Under the pieces are notes generated by a model. The model did no database searches and was not told the origin of the DNA. It worked only from the letters and a program-made list of their open reading frames with translations. The position numbers and the translations under genes were made by a program. Below, one piece after another: positions 33,812 through 45,490 of a stretch of 64,000 bases of DNA (position 1 is its first letter; every line of letters begins with the position of its first letter). This DNA is from Collinsella aerofaciens. GTDB taxonomy: Bacteria; Actinomycetota; Coriobacteriia; Coriobacteriales; Coriobacteriaceae. The stretch lies in the NCBI RefSeq assembly GCF_015670795.1, contig NZ_JADPCJ010000001.1, positions 1-64,000 on the forward strand, read 5' to 3'.

Positions 33812-34267
33812 ATGGCCGACGAGACCATGACCGACGAGCAGATTCTTGAAGGTGTGGAGCACAAGAGCTTCGCCGCCACGTCTGACCGCACTGCCGCCTC
33901 GCTGTCCGCGAGCGGTGTCGCCGCCGAGGATGTCGCCCGCGCCGCCGCGCAGGCCGCCTACGACAAGAAGGGCGAGGACGTTCAGGTGCTCGACCTGACC
34001 GAGCTTTCCGATGTGTGCGACTACTTTGTGCTCGCCACCGGTACCAACAACCGCCAGGTCGATTCGATCGTCGACGAGATCGAGGAGAAGGTCGCCGAGG
34101 CTTGCGGCGAGCATCCGTTCTCCATCGAGGGCCGCGAGCAGAAGACCTGGATGCTCATGGACTACGGTTCGGTTGTCGTCCACGTCTTCACTCCCGAGGC
34201 GCGCGACTTCTACCGTCTCGAAAAGCTCTGGGGTGACGCCCCCCAGCTCCCCCTCAACCTCCTCTAG
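33812..34267 (+). CDS. rsfS: Ribosomal silencing factor RsfS
   Basis: 151 residues, longer than the usual 105-120 because of an N-terminal extension of about 45 residues rich in Ala, Glu and Thr. The core is standard: 'VLDLTELSDVCDYFVLATGTNNRQVDSIVDEIEE', then 'WMLMDYGSVVVHVF' and 'FYRLEKLWGDAP'. It binds L14 and blocks subunit joining in starvation. It is last in the obgE operon; a strong terminator follows. Confidence 0.95.
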   Translation: MADETMTDEQILEGVEHKSFAATSDRTAASLSASGVAAEDVARAAAQAAYDKKGEDVQVLDLTELSDVCDYFVLATGTNNRQVDSIVDEIEEKVAEACGEHPFSIEGREQKTWMLMDYGSVVVHVFTPEARDFYRLEKLWGDAPQLPLNLL

Positions 34268-34308
34268 TAGCTCATTTGAGACGGGGTTTAGCTACCCTCA
34301 CGCATATC

Positions 34309-34351
34309 GCCGGGCAGGTGCGGTTTCCGCACCTGCCCGGCTTTCTTTTTG
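34309..34351 (+). terminator. Strong terminator between rsfS and dinB
   Basis: A perfect 15-bp GC-rich stem (34309-34323 with 34327-34341) with a TTT loop, followed by TTTCTTTTTG. It separates two converging genes. Confidence 0.93.
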
Positions 34352-34362
34352 CCCAAAGGCGG

Positions 34363-35577
34363 TTAATCGTTGAAGCGGGATTGGCGGCCGAAGGAAAGGG
34401 CGGTGTCGCCGAATTTGTCTCGGACGGCGTCGATGGCGACGGAGAGGTCGCGGCGGTCGCTGGATTGGGCTCCGCGGTCATCGATCTCGCAGAACAGGTC
34501 AGTCTGGATGCCGCCTTGGTGGTCGAAGTCGCTCATGCCGATGCCCGCTAAGCGAACATGCATGCCATCCTGCCAGATGTTGTCGAGCAGTTCGAGTGCA
34601 ACCGCCACGAAGATGTTCTCATCGTCGGTCGGATGAGGCAGCCGGCGCTGTGCCGTACGCCCGCTGCCATACGAATACTTAAGCTTGAGCGTTACCGTGG
34701 CACCCGTCAGCCCCTGACGGCGCAGGCGGCGTCCCACTGACTCTCCCAACAGCGCAATCGCCGCCTCAATATCCCCACGCTCAGTCAAATCTTTCGCAAA
34801 GGTGCGTTCATTGCTGACCGATTTGACCTCGCGCTCTTCATCGAGACTCGTGACTTCGGAGATTTCGAGTCCTTGCGCACGCTGGCGCATGCGTTCGCCG
34901 TTGACGCCAAAAATAGAGGCCAAGGTGGATTCCGGTGCACGTGATAGCTCGCCGAGGGTGTAGATGCGCATGCGGCGCAGTCGCTCCTCGGCCGAGCGCC
35001 CGATGCCGCTCATGGCAGATACTGGCAGCGCGGCCAAAAAGCGCTGCTCGGTTCCGGGGCGCACGATGGTCAGCCCAAACGGCTTATCCCGCTCGCTTGC
35101 GATTTTTGCGACCGTCTTGTTGCAGCCCACGCCAATGGAGCACGTCACTCCCAGCTCTGCCACGCGACCGCTTATACGCCGCGCAACCAGCAGCGGGTCT
35201 TCGGGCGCAAAGCGACCCGGTGTGATATCGATGAAGGCTTCGTCGATGGATACGCGCTCAACGCGCGGGGTCTCGTCGGCGAGAATTGCCATAACGTGCG
35301 CGCTCACCTCGCGGTAGCGATCAAAGTGCCCGTGCGTCCAAATGGCTTGCGGGCACAAGCGCCGCGCCTCGGCTGAGGGCATGGCGGAGTGCACGCCAAA
35401 GCGACGTGCCTCATACGAACACGTGGACACGACGCCACGCGAATCGGCGTCTCCGCCCACGATGAGCGGCTTTCCGCGCCATTCGGGATGATCGAGCATC
35501 TCCACGCTCGCAAAAAACGCATCAAGGTCCATCAGACCCACCGCCGGACCCGTCCAGGGAGGCGGCGTGACGCCCAT
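34363..35577 (-). CDS. dinB: DNA polymerase IV (Y-family)
   Basis: 404 residues from ATG 35577, chosen because GAGGA lies six bases upstream; an in-frame ATG at 35616 would add 13 residues and may be leaderless. The polymerase performs error-prone translesion synthesis. Motifs: 'LMDLDAFFASVE' (metal D and aromatic steric gate), 'YEARRFGVHSAMP', 'VSIDEAFIDITPG' (catalytic DE), 'SIGVGCNKTVAKIAS', and the helix-hairpin-helix 'SAMSGIGRSAEERLRRM'. The C-terminal little-finger domain is present. No clear beta-clamp pentapeptide was located at the C-terminus. It is transcribed alone, against the surrounding operons. Confidence 0.94.
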   Translation of the reverse strand: MGVTPPPWTGPAVGLMDLDAFFASVEMLDHPEWRGKPLIVGGDADSRGVVSTCSYEARRFGVHSAMPSAEARRLCPQAIWTHGHFDRYREVSAHVMAILADETPRVERVSIDEAFIDITPGRFAPEDPLLVARRISGRVAELGVTCSIGVGCNKTVAKIASERDKPFGLTIVRPGTEQRFLAALPVSAMSGIGRSAEERLRRMRIYTLGELSRAPESTLASIFGVNGERMRQRAQGLEISEVTSLDEEREVKSVSNERTFAKDLTERGDIEAAIALLGESVGRRLRRQGLTGATVTLKLKYSYGSGRTAQRRLPHPTDDENIFVAVALELLDNIWQDGMHVRLAGIGMSDFDHQGGIQTDLFCEIDDRGAQSSDRRDLSVAIDAVRDKFGDTALSFGRQSRFND

Positions 35578-35591
35578 GGCATCCTCATAAC

Positions 35592-35628
35592 CGTATGTAT
35601 GTTCGCGTCTTTCCATGTCATGAGTATA
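35592..35628 (-). promoter_or_regulatory. dinB promoter with a possible SOS operator
   Basis: TATACT on the minus strand (35623-35628) is the probable -10. Just downstream, CGAACATACATACG resembles the Gram-positive LexA box CGAAC-N4-GTTYG but matches the second half poorly. Confidence 0.4.
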
Positions 35629-35732
35629 CCGCGCAGCTCATGTGGGGTGCGTGTATGTGCTTGCAAATCCCGAATTCTTGTCTAAGATATGGATTTGCCC
35701 TCGACTACACCGAAGAAGTTGGTCTCACGGAC

Positions 35733-35761
35733 TTCACCTGCCCGCGTCGATGGCGTATTAT
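35733..35761 (+). promoter_or_regulatory. Promoter of the rpsP operon
   Basis: TTCACC (35733-35738), a 17-base spacer and TATTAT (35756-35761), followed by a small GCAGC/GCTGC hairpin (35784-35798) before the ribosome site. Confidence 0.5.
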
Positions 35762-35817
35762 GTTCAACTGTTTGTTTGTAGTTGCAGCCTAAAGCTGCTT
35801 GGTTGGAGGAGTTTCCT

Positions 35818-36159
35818 TTGGCAGTCAAGATTCGCCTTGCTCGTCACGGCGCTAAGAAGCGTCCGTACTACCGTGTCGTCGTCGCCGATTCCCGCGCCCC
35901 GCGTGACGGTCGTATCATCGAGGAGGTTGGCCGCTACAACCCGATGACCGCCCCCAAGACCATCAACCTTGACCTCGAGAAGATCGCCGACTGGCAGTCC
36001 AAGGGCGCTCAGCTCACCGACGCCGTCGCCGCTCTGGTCAAGGCCGCCAACGAGGGCGAGAAGACCGAGACCGTCGTCAAGAAGTCCAAGAAGCAGCTCG
36101 CCAAAGAGGCCGAGGCCGCTAAGGCTGCCGCTGAGGCCGCTGAGGGCGCCGAGGAGTAA
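35818..36159 (+). CDS. rpsP: 30S ribosomal protein S16
   Basis: 113 residues from TTG 35818, eight bases after GGAGGA, which gives the expected N-terminus '[26 protein letters not shown]'. An in-frame ATG at 35782 has no ribosome site. The usual core of about 80 residues is followed by a Lys/Ala/Glu-rich tail. It heads the rpsP-khpA-rimM-trmD-lepB operon. Confidence 0.97.
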   Translation: MAVKIRLARHGAKKRPYYRVVVADSRAPRDGRIIEEVGRYNPMTAPKTINLDLEKIADWQSKGAQLTDAVAALVKAANEGEKTETVVKKSKKQLAKEAEAAKAAAEAAEGAEE

Positions 36160-36162
36160 ATC

Positions 36163-36447
36163 GTGCCTGAGGTTGACGCTGCACAGCTCGAGGGTGAGGC
36201 AATGCTCTCAGATCGCATCGCCGATCTCGTCGAATATCTCGTTGTTCAGATCGTCGACGACCCGGATTCCGTGAGCCTTGAGGTCATCGATGGTGATGAC
36301 GCCTCTACGATTGAGGTTTCGGTCGCCGAGGATGACGTCGCTAAGGTCATCGGCCGTCGTGGCCGTACCATCAAGGCCATTCGCACGCTCGCCCGTGCAC
36401 TGGCTGCTCGCCTCGACACTGCTGTCGAGGTAGAGGTTCTGGGCTAG
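36163..36447 (+). CDS. khpA: KH-domain RNA-binding protein (KhpA/YlqC)
   Basis: 94 residues from GTG 36163, three bases after rpsP. The single KH motif 'VIGRRGRTIKAIRTLARA' carries the GxxG loop (G-R-R-G). KhpA pairs with KhpB/Jag to bind RNA and influence cell size in Gram-positives. Its place between rpsP and rimM is conserved. Confidence 0.93.
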   Translation: MPEVDAAQLEGEAMLSDRIADLVEYLVVQIVDDPDSVSLEVIDGDDASTIEVSVAEDDVAKVIGRRGRTIKAIRTLARALAARLDTAVEVEVLG

Positions 36448-36451
36448 GACC

Positions 36452-36973
36452 TTGAGGTCCCAGTACAAAAACATCGCCCGTGTGGTCAAGCCGCACGGAA
36501 GGAAGGGGGAGGTCCTCGCGCAGCCGCTGCGGGGGCTTCCTTCTGTATTAGAGCCGGGTATGCGCGTCGCCCTGACGCCGCCGGCGCTCAAGCGCGACCG
36601 CTTTTGCACGGTCGTGTCCGTCACCGATACGGGCGATGGCGATCTGGTCTCGTTTGAGGGCATTGACGACTTGACGGCCGCCGAGGGCATCACGGGATGC
36701 TACGTGCTGGCAAATCGTGACGACTTTGAGCTCGATTCGCTCGACGCTGCCTATACCGACCTGATGGGTCGCGAGGTGGTCGACGAGCGCTTCGGTTCGC
36801 TCGGCACGATCGTCGAGATCATGTCGACGCCCGCTAACGATGTTTGGGTTGTCGAGGGCGATCGGTACGGCGAGGTACTGATTCCCGTGATCGAGCAGGT
36901 CGTGCTCGATCTTCCCGACACAGGAACAATTTCCGTCCATGTTATGGACGGCCTGATCGATATGGACAAGTAG
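36452..36973 (+). CDS. rimM: 16S rRNA processing protein RimM
   Basis: 173 residues from TTG 36452. The N-terminal RimM barrel begins 'IARVVKPHGRKGEVLAQPL' and the C-terminal PRC-barrel contains 'LMGREVVDERFGSLGTIVEI' and 'EVLIPVIEQVVLDLPD'. It assists maturation of the 30S head by binding S19. It lies between khpA and trmD. Confidence 0.96.
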   Translation: MRSQYKNIARVVKPHGRKGEVLAQPLRGLPSVLEPGMRVALTPPALKRDRFCTVVSVTDTGDGDLVSFEGIDDLTAAEGITGCYVLANRDDFELDSLDAAYTDLMGREVVDERFGSLGTIVEIMSTPANDVWVVEGDRYGEVLIPVIEQVVLDLPDTGTISVHVMDGLIDMDK

Positions 36974-36983
36974 GGAGGACAAC

Positions 36984-37742
36984 ATGCTGATCGAGACCCT
37001 TTCGGTCTTTCCCGAGATGTTTGAGCCCGTCATGTCCACATCGATTTTGGGCCGCGCCCGCAAGGCCGGCCTTTTTGATTTTAAGGCGTATAACCTGCGC
37101 GACTGGACGCACGACCGCCATCGTACCGTCGATGACGAGCCGTACGGCGGCGGGCAGGGCATGCTCATGAAGGTCGAGCCTATCGCAGAGGCCATCGAGG
37201 CCATTAGCGCAGAGGGTCCCAAGCCCACGGTTGTGTTCTTCACCCCCTGTGGCGAGCCCTTTACGCAGCATGTGGCCGAGCGCCTGCTCAAAAGTGAGCG
37301 CCTGCTGTTTGTGTGCAGTCGCTACGAGGGCGTCGACGAGCGCGCGTATGCGTATGCCGATGAGCGTCTGTCGATCGGCGACTACGTGCTTACGGGCGGC
37401 GAGCTTCCCGCTATGGTCGTTGCCGATGCCGTCGTACGCCTGATTCCCGGCGCCCTGGGCGACGAGATGAGCAACGTGGACGAGTCGTTCTCGACCGCCG
37501 AGGATGGAGGCCTGCTCGAGTACGCGCAGTACACCCGTCCTGCCGAGTTCAACGGCGAGGGCGTGCCTCCGGTGCTTGTGAGCGGCGATCATGCTAAGGT
37601 CGATGCGTGGCGTCGTAAGAACGCCATCGAGCGCACCTGTCGTTGGCGTCCCGATCTGATTGAGACGGCGCGGCTCACGCCCGAGGAGCGCGCTTACGCG
37701 CAGGAGATTCTGGACGCTTCGTATTCGCAGAGCGAGGAGTGA
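36984..37742 (+). CDS. trmD: tRNA (guanine-N1-)-methyltransferase
   Basis: 252 residues. It methylates G37 of tRNAs reading CNN codons and so prevents frameshifting. The trefoil-knot SAM site is seen in 'FVCSRYEGVDERAY', 'LSIGDYVLTGGELPAMVVADAVVRLIPGALG' and 'EYAQYTRPAEFNG'. Length and motifs are canonical. Its stop overlaps the ribosome site of lepB. Confidence 0.98.
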   Translation: MLIETLSVFPEMFEPVMSTSILGRARKAGLFDFKAYNLRDWTHDRHRTVDDEPYGGGQGMLMKVEPIAEAIEAISAEGPKPTVVFFTPCGEPFTQHVAERLLKSERLLFVCSRYEGVDERAYAYADERLSIGDYVLTGGELPAMVVADAVVRLIPGALGDEMSNVDESFSTAEDGGLLEYAQYTRPAEFNGEGVPPVLVSGDHAKVDAWRRKNAIERTCRWRPDLIETARLTPEERAYAQEILDASYSQSEE

Positions 37743-37744
37743 GG

Positions 37745-38308
37745 ATGGTTCCATCGCAGCATTCCGTGCTAAAGGGTGCGTTTGAGTGGATCGTGGTCGT
37801 CGCGATCGCACTGGTCGCTACCTTCTTGATTCGCTCGTTTGTGGTCGAACCCTTTGTGGTACCCACCGGTTCCATGGAGTCCACGATCGAGATTGGCGAC
37901 CAGATCCTGGCACAAAAGGTGAGCCTCGAGCTCGGTCAGCCCGTCAAGCAGGGCGATATCGTGGTGTTTCACAACCCCGATGGCACCTCCGAGCATGATG
38001 TTCTTGTCAAGCGTGTTATTGCCACGGCCGGGCAGACGGTCGACCTGCAGGATGGCAAGGTGGTCGTTGACGGCCAAGCGCTCGACGAGGACTATACGAC
38101 GGGCATGAGCTGGCCACTTTCGGTCCAAGCGCCCGGCGCTCAGGTAAGCTATCCCTACACCGTTCCCGACGGGTGCGTGTGGGTGATGGGCGACAACCGC
38201 GAGAACTCTGCTGACTCCCGCTACTTTGGCCCGGTCGACCGCTCCGAATTGATCGCCGTGGCGCTCGTGCGTTACTGGCCGCTCAACCGTCTGGGCGCTA
38301 TCGACTAA
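37745..38308 (+). CDS. lepB: Signal peptidase I
   Basis: 187 residues from ATG 37745; GAGGAG at 37734-37739 gives correct spacing. One N-terminal membrane span ('WIVVVAIALVATFLIRSFVV') is followed by box B 'PTGSMESTIEIGD' with the catalytic serine, box D 'LVKRVIATAGQTV' with the catalytic lysine, and box E 'VMGDNRENSADSRYFG'. It removes signal peptides from secreted proteins outside the membrane. Confidence 0.96.
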   Translation: MVPSQHSVLKGAFEWIVVVAIALVATFLIRSFVVEPFVVPTGSMESTIEIGDQILAQKVSLELGQPVKQGDIVVFHNPDGTSEHDVLVKRVIATAGQTVDLQDGKVVVDGQALDEDYTTGMSWPLSVQAPGAQVSYPYTVPDGCVWVMGDNRENSADSRYFGPVDRSELIAVALVRYWPLNRLGAID

Positions 38309-38367
38309 AAACCGCTATAGTACAGTACCTAACCGTGTAATCGTTTCGACGAGGGGATATTAGAGGC

Positions 38368-39279
38368 ATGAACGCTTCATCGCTTTCCTTCCAAGACATC
38401 ATCCTGCGCCTCCAGCAGTACTGGGGCGAGCAGGGCTGCGTCATCATGCAGCCCTATGACTCCGAGGTCGGTGCCGGTACCTTCCATACCGCGACCACGC
38501 TGCGCTCGCTCGGTCCCGCCGAGTGGCGCACCTGCTATGCGCAGCCTTGCCGCCGTCCCGCCGACGGCCGCTACGGCGAGAACCCCAACCGCATGCAGCA
38601 CTACTATCAGTTCCAGGTGCTCATCAAGCCCTCACCGGTCAACGCCCAGGAGCTTTACCTGGGGTCTCTTGCCGCTATCGGTCTGGACCCCAACGACCAT
38701 GACGTCCGCTTTGTCGAGGACGACTGGGAGAGCCCGACGCTCGGCGCCTGGGGCCTTGGCTGGGAGGTCTGGCTCAACGGCATGGAGGTCACGCAGTTTA
38801 CGTACTTCCAGCAGGTAGGCGGCATCGAGGTCGACCCCGTGCCCGTCGAGATCACCTATGGCCTAGAGCGCATTGCCATGTATGCGCAGGGCGTTAACTC
38901 GGTCTACGACTTGGTGTGGAGCTACCTGCCCGACGGCACGCCCATGACCTATGGCGACGTGTTCCTCGAGAACGAGCGCGAGTTCAGTGCCTATAACTTT
39001 GAGGTCGCAAACGTCGAGATGATGCGTCAGAAGTTTGACGACTACGAGGCCGAGTGCCATTCCTGCCTGGAGCGCAAGCTGCCGCTGCCGGCATATGACT
39101 GCGTCATGAAGTGCAGCCACGCTTTCAACCTGCTCGATGCTCGCGGCGCCCTGTCCGCGGTCGAGCGTGCCAACTACATCCTGCGCGTCCGCGCCGTCGC
39201 CAAGGCGTGCTGCGAGGCCTACATGGCCGAGGTCGCCGGAGTCAACGAGAATGCCGATCAGGAAGGCGAGGTGGCGTAA
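38368..39279 (+). CDS. glyQ: Glycyl-tRNA synthetase alpha subunit
   Basis: 303 residues, class II catalytic subunit of the bacterial alpha2-beta2 enzyme. It begins '[26 protein letters not shown]', followed by 'YVQPCRRP'-like '[19 protein letters not shown]', '[22 protein letters not shown]' and '[12 protein letters not shown]' (motif 3). The alpha2-beta2 form differs from the single-chain enzyme of mycobacteria. glyS starts four bases downstream. Confidence 0.98.
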   Translation: MNASSLSFQDIILRLQQYWGEQGCVIMQPYDSEVGAGTFHTATTLRSLGPAEWRTCYAQPCRRPADGRYGENPNRMQHYYQFQVLIKPSPVNAQELYLGSLAAIGLDPNDHDVRFVEDDWESPTLGAWGLGWEVWLNGMEVTQFTYFQQVGGIEVDPVPVEITYGLERIAMYAQGVNSVYDLVWSYLPDGTPMTYGDVFLENEREFSAYNFEVANVEMMRQKFDDYEAECHSCLERKLPLPAYDCVMKCSHAFNLLDARGALSAVERANYILRVRAVAKACCEAYMAEVAGVNENADQEGEVA

Positions 39280-39282
39280 GCC

Positions 39283-41379
39283 ATGGCAGACGCTAAGGAT
39301 TTCCTGTTTGAGATCGGTACGGAAGAAATGCCCTCCGCACCGCTGAACAATGCCGTCAAGCAGCTTGGCACCATGATCGCCAAGGGTCTCGACGAGGCCG
39401 GTCTGGCCCACGGCGAGGTCCGTGTGATCTCGAGCCCGCGCCGCCTGGCTGCGCTCGTTGCCGACGTCGCCACCGCGACCGACGAGGTTCACGAGGTCAA
39501 GCGCGGCCCCGCGGCCAACATCGCCTTCGATGCCGATGGTAACGCCACCAAGGCCGCCCAGGGCTTCGCCCGCAAGTGCGGTGTGGCTGCCGAGGATCTG
39601 GTTCGTCGCGAGGACACCGACGGTCGCGAGTATGTCTTTGCCGAGAAGAACATCCCTTCCGCCCCGGCCACCCCGATCCTGACGGCCCTGTGCGAGAAGA
39701 CTATCGCTGGCCTGCAGTGGCCCAACTACCGCTCTCAGCGCTGGGGTCACGAGCATGCGACCTTTGTTCGTCCGGTCCGCTGGATCTGCTGCCTTCTGGG
39801 CGAGGACGTTGTGCCCGTGTCGTTTGCCGACGTGACGAGTGGCAACACCACGCGTGGCCATCGCGTGCTTGGCCCCGGTGACCATGTGGTCGCCAGCCCC
39901 GCCGTCTACGAGCAGGTGCTCGAGGACGCCGGCGTGCTTTCTGCCGAGCGCCGTCGCGAGGCCATCCTTGCCGGTATCGCCGAGGTCGAGGCTGCCCGTC
40001 CCGGCTGCCATGTCGATACGCCCAAGAAGGTCTTTGAGGAGGTCATCAACCTCTGCGAGTGGCCGACGGTGCTCGTCGGGACCTTCGATGAGGAGTTCCT
40101 CAAGGTCCCGCACGAGATCATCTGCGAGTCCATGCTCACCAACCAGCGCTACTTCCCGATCTATGACGGCGAGGGCAAGCTCACGCGTGAGTTCGTGGTC
40201 GTCTCCAACAGCAAGCCCGAGAACGCCGAGCGCGTGATCGACGGCAACGAGCGCGTTGTGCGTGCCCGTCTGGACGATGCAAAGTTCTTCTACGAGGAGG
40301 ACCTGAAGATCTCCCTCGACGAGTTCCGCGAGCGTCTGGCCAAGGTCGCCTTCCAGGAGAAGCTCGGTAGCGTGCTCGCCAAGTCCGAGCGCATCGAGCA
40401 GCTCGCGCTCGCTATTGCCCGTGAGGCACACCTGGGTGCTCACCTGGCAGCCGATGCCGCTCGCGCCGCGCACCTGTGCAAGGCCGACTTGGTATCCAAC
40501 GCCGTCGTCGAGTTCACGAGCCAGCAGGGCGTGATGGGCGGTTACTACGCCACCGCGATGGGGGAGAACGATGAGGTCGCCCACGCCATTCGCGATCATT
40601 ATCGTCCCCGCTTTGCCGGTGACGAGCTGCCCGAGGGCACCGCTGGCTGCATCGTGGCCTGCGCCGACAAGCTCGATACCATCGCCGGTATCTTTGCCAT
40701 TGGCGAGCCCCCGACCGGCTCCTCCGATCCCTACGCGCTGCGTCGTGCCGCTATCGGCATCATCAACATCCTGCGCGACCGTCTGCCGATCGATCCCACG
40801 TCGCTTATCGACTTTGCCCTTGAGCTCTATAGCGAGCAGGGTATCGAGTTCGACGCCGCCGAGGTCGCTCAGCAGGTTCGCGACTTCTTCCACGGCCGTC
40901 TGGTGAGCATGACCCGCGACGAAAAGATCCCGGCCGATACCGTTGCCGCCGTCTCCGCGGTGCACATCATCGCCCCGTCCGTCTTCTTCGCCCGCTGCGC
41001 CGCCCTCGACGAGGCCCGCAAGAACGACGCTGAGACGTTCGATAACCTGGCGACCGCCTATGCCCGCGCCGCGCACATCTCCAAGCCCGAGCTGGGCGCG
41101 GAGTACGACCGCGCCCTGATGGGCGAGGTCGAGCTCGCGCTTGCCGATGCCTCCGAGGCTGCTCAGACCGCTGTCGACGCCGCCCTTGCTGCCGAGGATT
41201 ATCCGGCCGCATTTGCTGCCCTCGCCGCCCTGCGCGCGCCCATCGACCGTTTCTTCGACGAGGTCATGGTCATGGACAAGGACGAGCAGCTCCGCGATAA
41301 TCGCCTTAAGCTGCTCAACCGCTTCGAGGCCGTTTTCTCCGGCATCGCCAACATCGGTGAGCTTGCTCGTAAAAAGTAA
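39283..41379 (+). CDS. glyS: Glycyl-tRNA synthetase beta subunit
   Basis: 698 residues, tRNA-binding subunit. The N-terminus reads 'FLFEIGTEEMPSAPL'. 'RWGHEHATFVRPVRWI', 'LTNQRYFPIYDGEGKLTREFVVVSN' and 'ARLDDAKFFYEEDLK' are family signatures, followed by an HD-like region and the C-terminal anticodon-binding domain ('FFDEVMVMDKDEQLRDNRLKLLNRF'). A 902-codon open frame on the opposite strand is a compositional artefact. Confidence 0.98.
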   Translation: MADAKDFLFEIGTEEMPSAPLNNAVKQLGTMIAKGLDEAGLAHGEVRVISSPRRLAALVADVATATDEVHEVKRGPAANIAFDADGNATKAAQGFARKCGVAAEDLVRREDTDGREYVFAEKNIPSAPATPILTALCEKTIAGLQWPNYRSQRWGHEHATFVRPVRWICCLLGEDVVPVSFADVTSGNTTRGHRVLGPGDHVVASPAVYEQVLEDAGVLSAERRREAILAGIAEVEAARPGCHVDTPKKVFEEVINLCEWPTVLVGTFDEEFLKVPHEIICESMLTNQRYFPIYDGEGKLTREFVVVSNSKPENAERVIDGNERVVRARLDDAKFFYEEDLKISLDEFRERLAKVAFQEKLGSVLAKSERIEQLALAIAREAHLGAHLAADAARAAHLCKADLVSNAVVEFTSQQGVMGGYYATAMGENDEVAHAIRDHYRPRFAGDELPEGTAGCIVACADKLDTIAGIFAIGEPPTGSSDPYALRRAAIGIINILRDRLPIDPTSLIDFALELYSEQGIEFDAAEVAQQVRDFFHGRLVSMTRDEKIPADTVAAVSAVHIIAPSVFFARCAALDEARKNDAETFDNLATAYARAAHISKPELGAEYDRALMGEVELALADASEAAQTAVDAALAAEDYPAAFAALAALRAPIDRFFDEVMVMDKDEQLRDNRLKLLNRFEAVFSGIANIGELARKK

Positions 41380-41413
41380 GCCAGCCTGCGTGTAAGCGCA
41401 AAAGGAGCCCCGC

Positions 41414-42280
41414 ATGGATTGCCCGGTCACCGCTCGTCCCACCGTTATCGTTATCTCCGACTCGCTCGGTGATACCGCTTGTGAGGTGGTGCTTGCGGCG
41501 TCCGGGCAATTTGATGAAGGGGCTTTTCGTCTCTTGCGCCTGCCCAAGGTGAACTCGGTGGAGCAGGTCAAGTCGTTTGTGGGTCCGCGCGTCGATGCCG
41601 ATCATCGCGATATTGCCGTGTTCCACACCATTGTCGATCCGGCGCTTCGCGCCCGTGTGCTCGATTACCTGGGCATGCTGCATATCCGTTCGGTCGACCT
41701 GATCGGCCCGACGCTCGCTGTGCTGTCGTCGCTCATCGGTGTGCCGCCCAAGGGCGTTGCGGGCGTGATTCACAAGACCGATGACCGCTATTTCCATCGT
41801 ATCGAGGCCATGGAGTATTTCGTTGAGCACGATGACGGGCGCGGCTGCGACGATCTGTCGGGTGCCGATATCGTGCTGCTGGGCGTATCGCGTACGTCCA
41901 AGACGCCGCTGTCGATGTATTTGGCCTATCAGGGCTACAAGGTCGCCAATGTCCCACTGGCGCATGGCATGGAGCCGCCCAAGTCGATTTACGAGGTCGA
42001 CCCGAGGCGCCTGTTCGGCCTGATTTCGACCGTCGATGTGATTTCCGAAATTCGCGATAGCCGCTTGGGCGATGACTACGCTCGTGCCGTTGCCGGCTCC
42101 TATGCCGAGCCTGAGAGCGTGCACAGCGAGCTCGAGGAAGCCCGTGCGCTCATGAAGCGCCTAGGCTGCTTTGTGGTGCGTACCGACGGCAAGGCCATCG
42201 AGGAAAGCGCAGCCGAGATCATTAGCCACTTGGAGGAAATCCAAGAAGCCCGTGCCCGCCGCGCCGCCCGTCGAGCCTAA
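41414..42280 (+). CDS. ppsR: Pyruvate, phosphate dikinase regulatory protein
   Basis: 288 residues, DUF299 family. These bifunctional enzymes use ADP to phosphorylate, and Pi to dephosphorylate, a threonine next to the catalytic histidine of PPDK or PEP synthase. The N-terminal 'ISDSLGDTACEVV' and the P-loop-like 'GVSRTSKTPLSMYLA' are conserved, as are 'MEYFVEHDDGR' and 'SRLGDDYARA' near the C-terminus. The target gene ppdK lies immediately downstream, so the PPDK form is the likely substrate. Confidence 0.93.
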   Translation: MDCPVTARPTVIVISDSLGDTACEVVLAASGQFDEGAFRLLRLPKVNSVEQVKSFVGPRVDADHRDIAVFHTIVDPALRARVLDYLGMLHIRSVDLIGPTLAVLSSLIGVPPKGVAGVIHKTDDRYFHRIEAMEYFVEHDDGRGCDDLSGADIVLLGVSRTSKTPLSMYLAYQGYKVANVPLAHGMEPPKSIYEVDPRRLFGLISTVDVISEIRDSRLGDDYARAVAGSYAEPESVHSELEEARALMKRLGCFVVRTDGKAIEESAAEIISHLEEIQEARARRAARRA

Positions 42281-42324
42281 TAGTAGCAGCATTTTGATAA
42301 AGCGATTTAGCAAAAATATCGCAT

Positions 42325-42354
42325 CTGACCTGCACTTTCTTACAGTGGTATATT
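42325..42354 (+). promoter_or_regulatory. Probable promoter of ppdK
   Basis: CTGACC (42325-42330), an 18-base spacer and TATATT (42349-42354) in the 249-base gap before ppdK. Confidence 0.45.
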
Positions 42355-42369
42355 CATAAGGTAACCACC

Positions 42370-42407
42370 TTTACCTACCGTTTACCGCCAGTTTTAGCAC
42401 GTTTACC
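42370..42407 (+). repeat. Three phased TTTACC repeats upstream of ppdK
   Basis: TTTACC begins at 42370, 42381 and 42402, spaced by 11 and 21 bases, that is one and two helical turns. They lie just downstream of the probable -10 box, where a bound regulator could block or modulate transcription. The rest of the gap (42408-42529) contains a CCCGC/GCGGG hairpin near 42470 without a T tract. Confidence 0.5.
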
Positions 42408-42529
42408 AAACCGCGCATCCTCTGCTTAAGCCCGCTCAAAACCCGCCGTATAGTTCCCTCACGGCCCGCATTTGGCGGGTCGATTCGTTACCACGGTCGT
42501 GCGCGTAAGTGCATGAAAGGGGAAGTATC

Positions 42530-45280
<2,751 letters not shown>

Positions 45281-45319
45281 CGTTTTGGGTTCAGACGCCT
45301 AACGTAGCCCCCCTTCATG

Positions 45320-45347
45320 CCGTCCGTCTCATTCGTGAGGCGGACGG
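45320..45347 (+). terminator. Terminator-like hairpin after ppdK
   Basis: An 11-bp stem (45320-45330 with 45337-45347, one wobble) with a six-base loop; the following T content is low (TTATCATG, then GTTTTGTCTTTTTG further on). Confidence 0.6.
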
Positions 45348-45393
45348 TTATCATGTGCGGGTTTTGTCTTTTTGTCTGCGTAAAAAATTGTTC

Positions 45394-45421
45394 TTGCAGC
45401 AGAAACCCGCGCGTGTATACT
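45394..45421 (+). promoter_or_regulatory. Promoter of rplS
   Basis: TTGCAG (45394-45399), a 16-base spacer and TATACT (45416-45421), 70 bases before the rplS ATG. Confidence 0.6.
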
Positions 45422-45490
45422 CGAATACGTTTGTTCAACTACGTGCCGGCCAGAGTGGTACGGCACCTCTAGAAGAGTAAGGAATTGCAC

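Noticed and set aside
38863..41571. A 902-codon open frame on the minus strand opposite glyQ/glyS
   Set aside because: It is the antisense of two well-conserved glycyl-tRNA synthetase genes. Long antisense frames are expected where third codon positions are G or C, and the translation is low-complexity with no domain.
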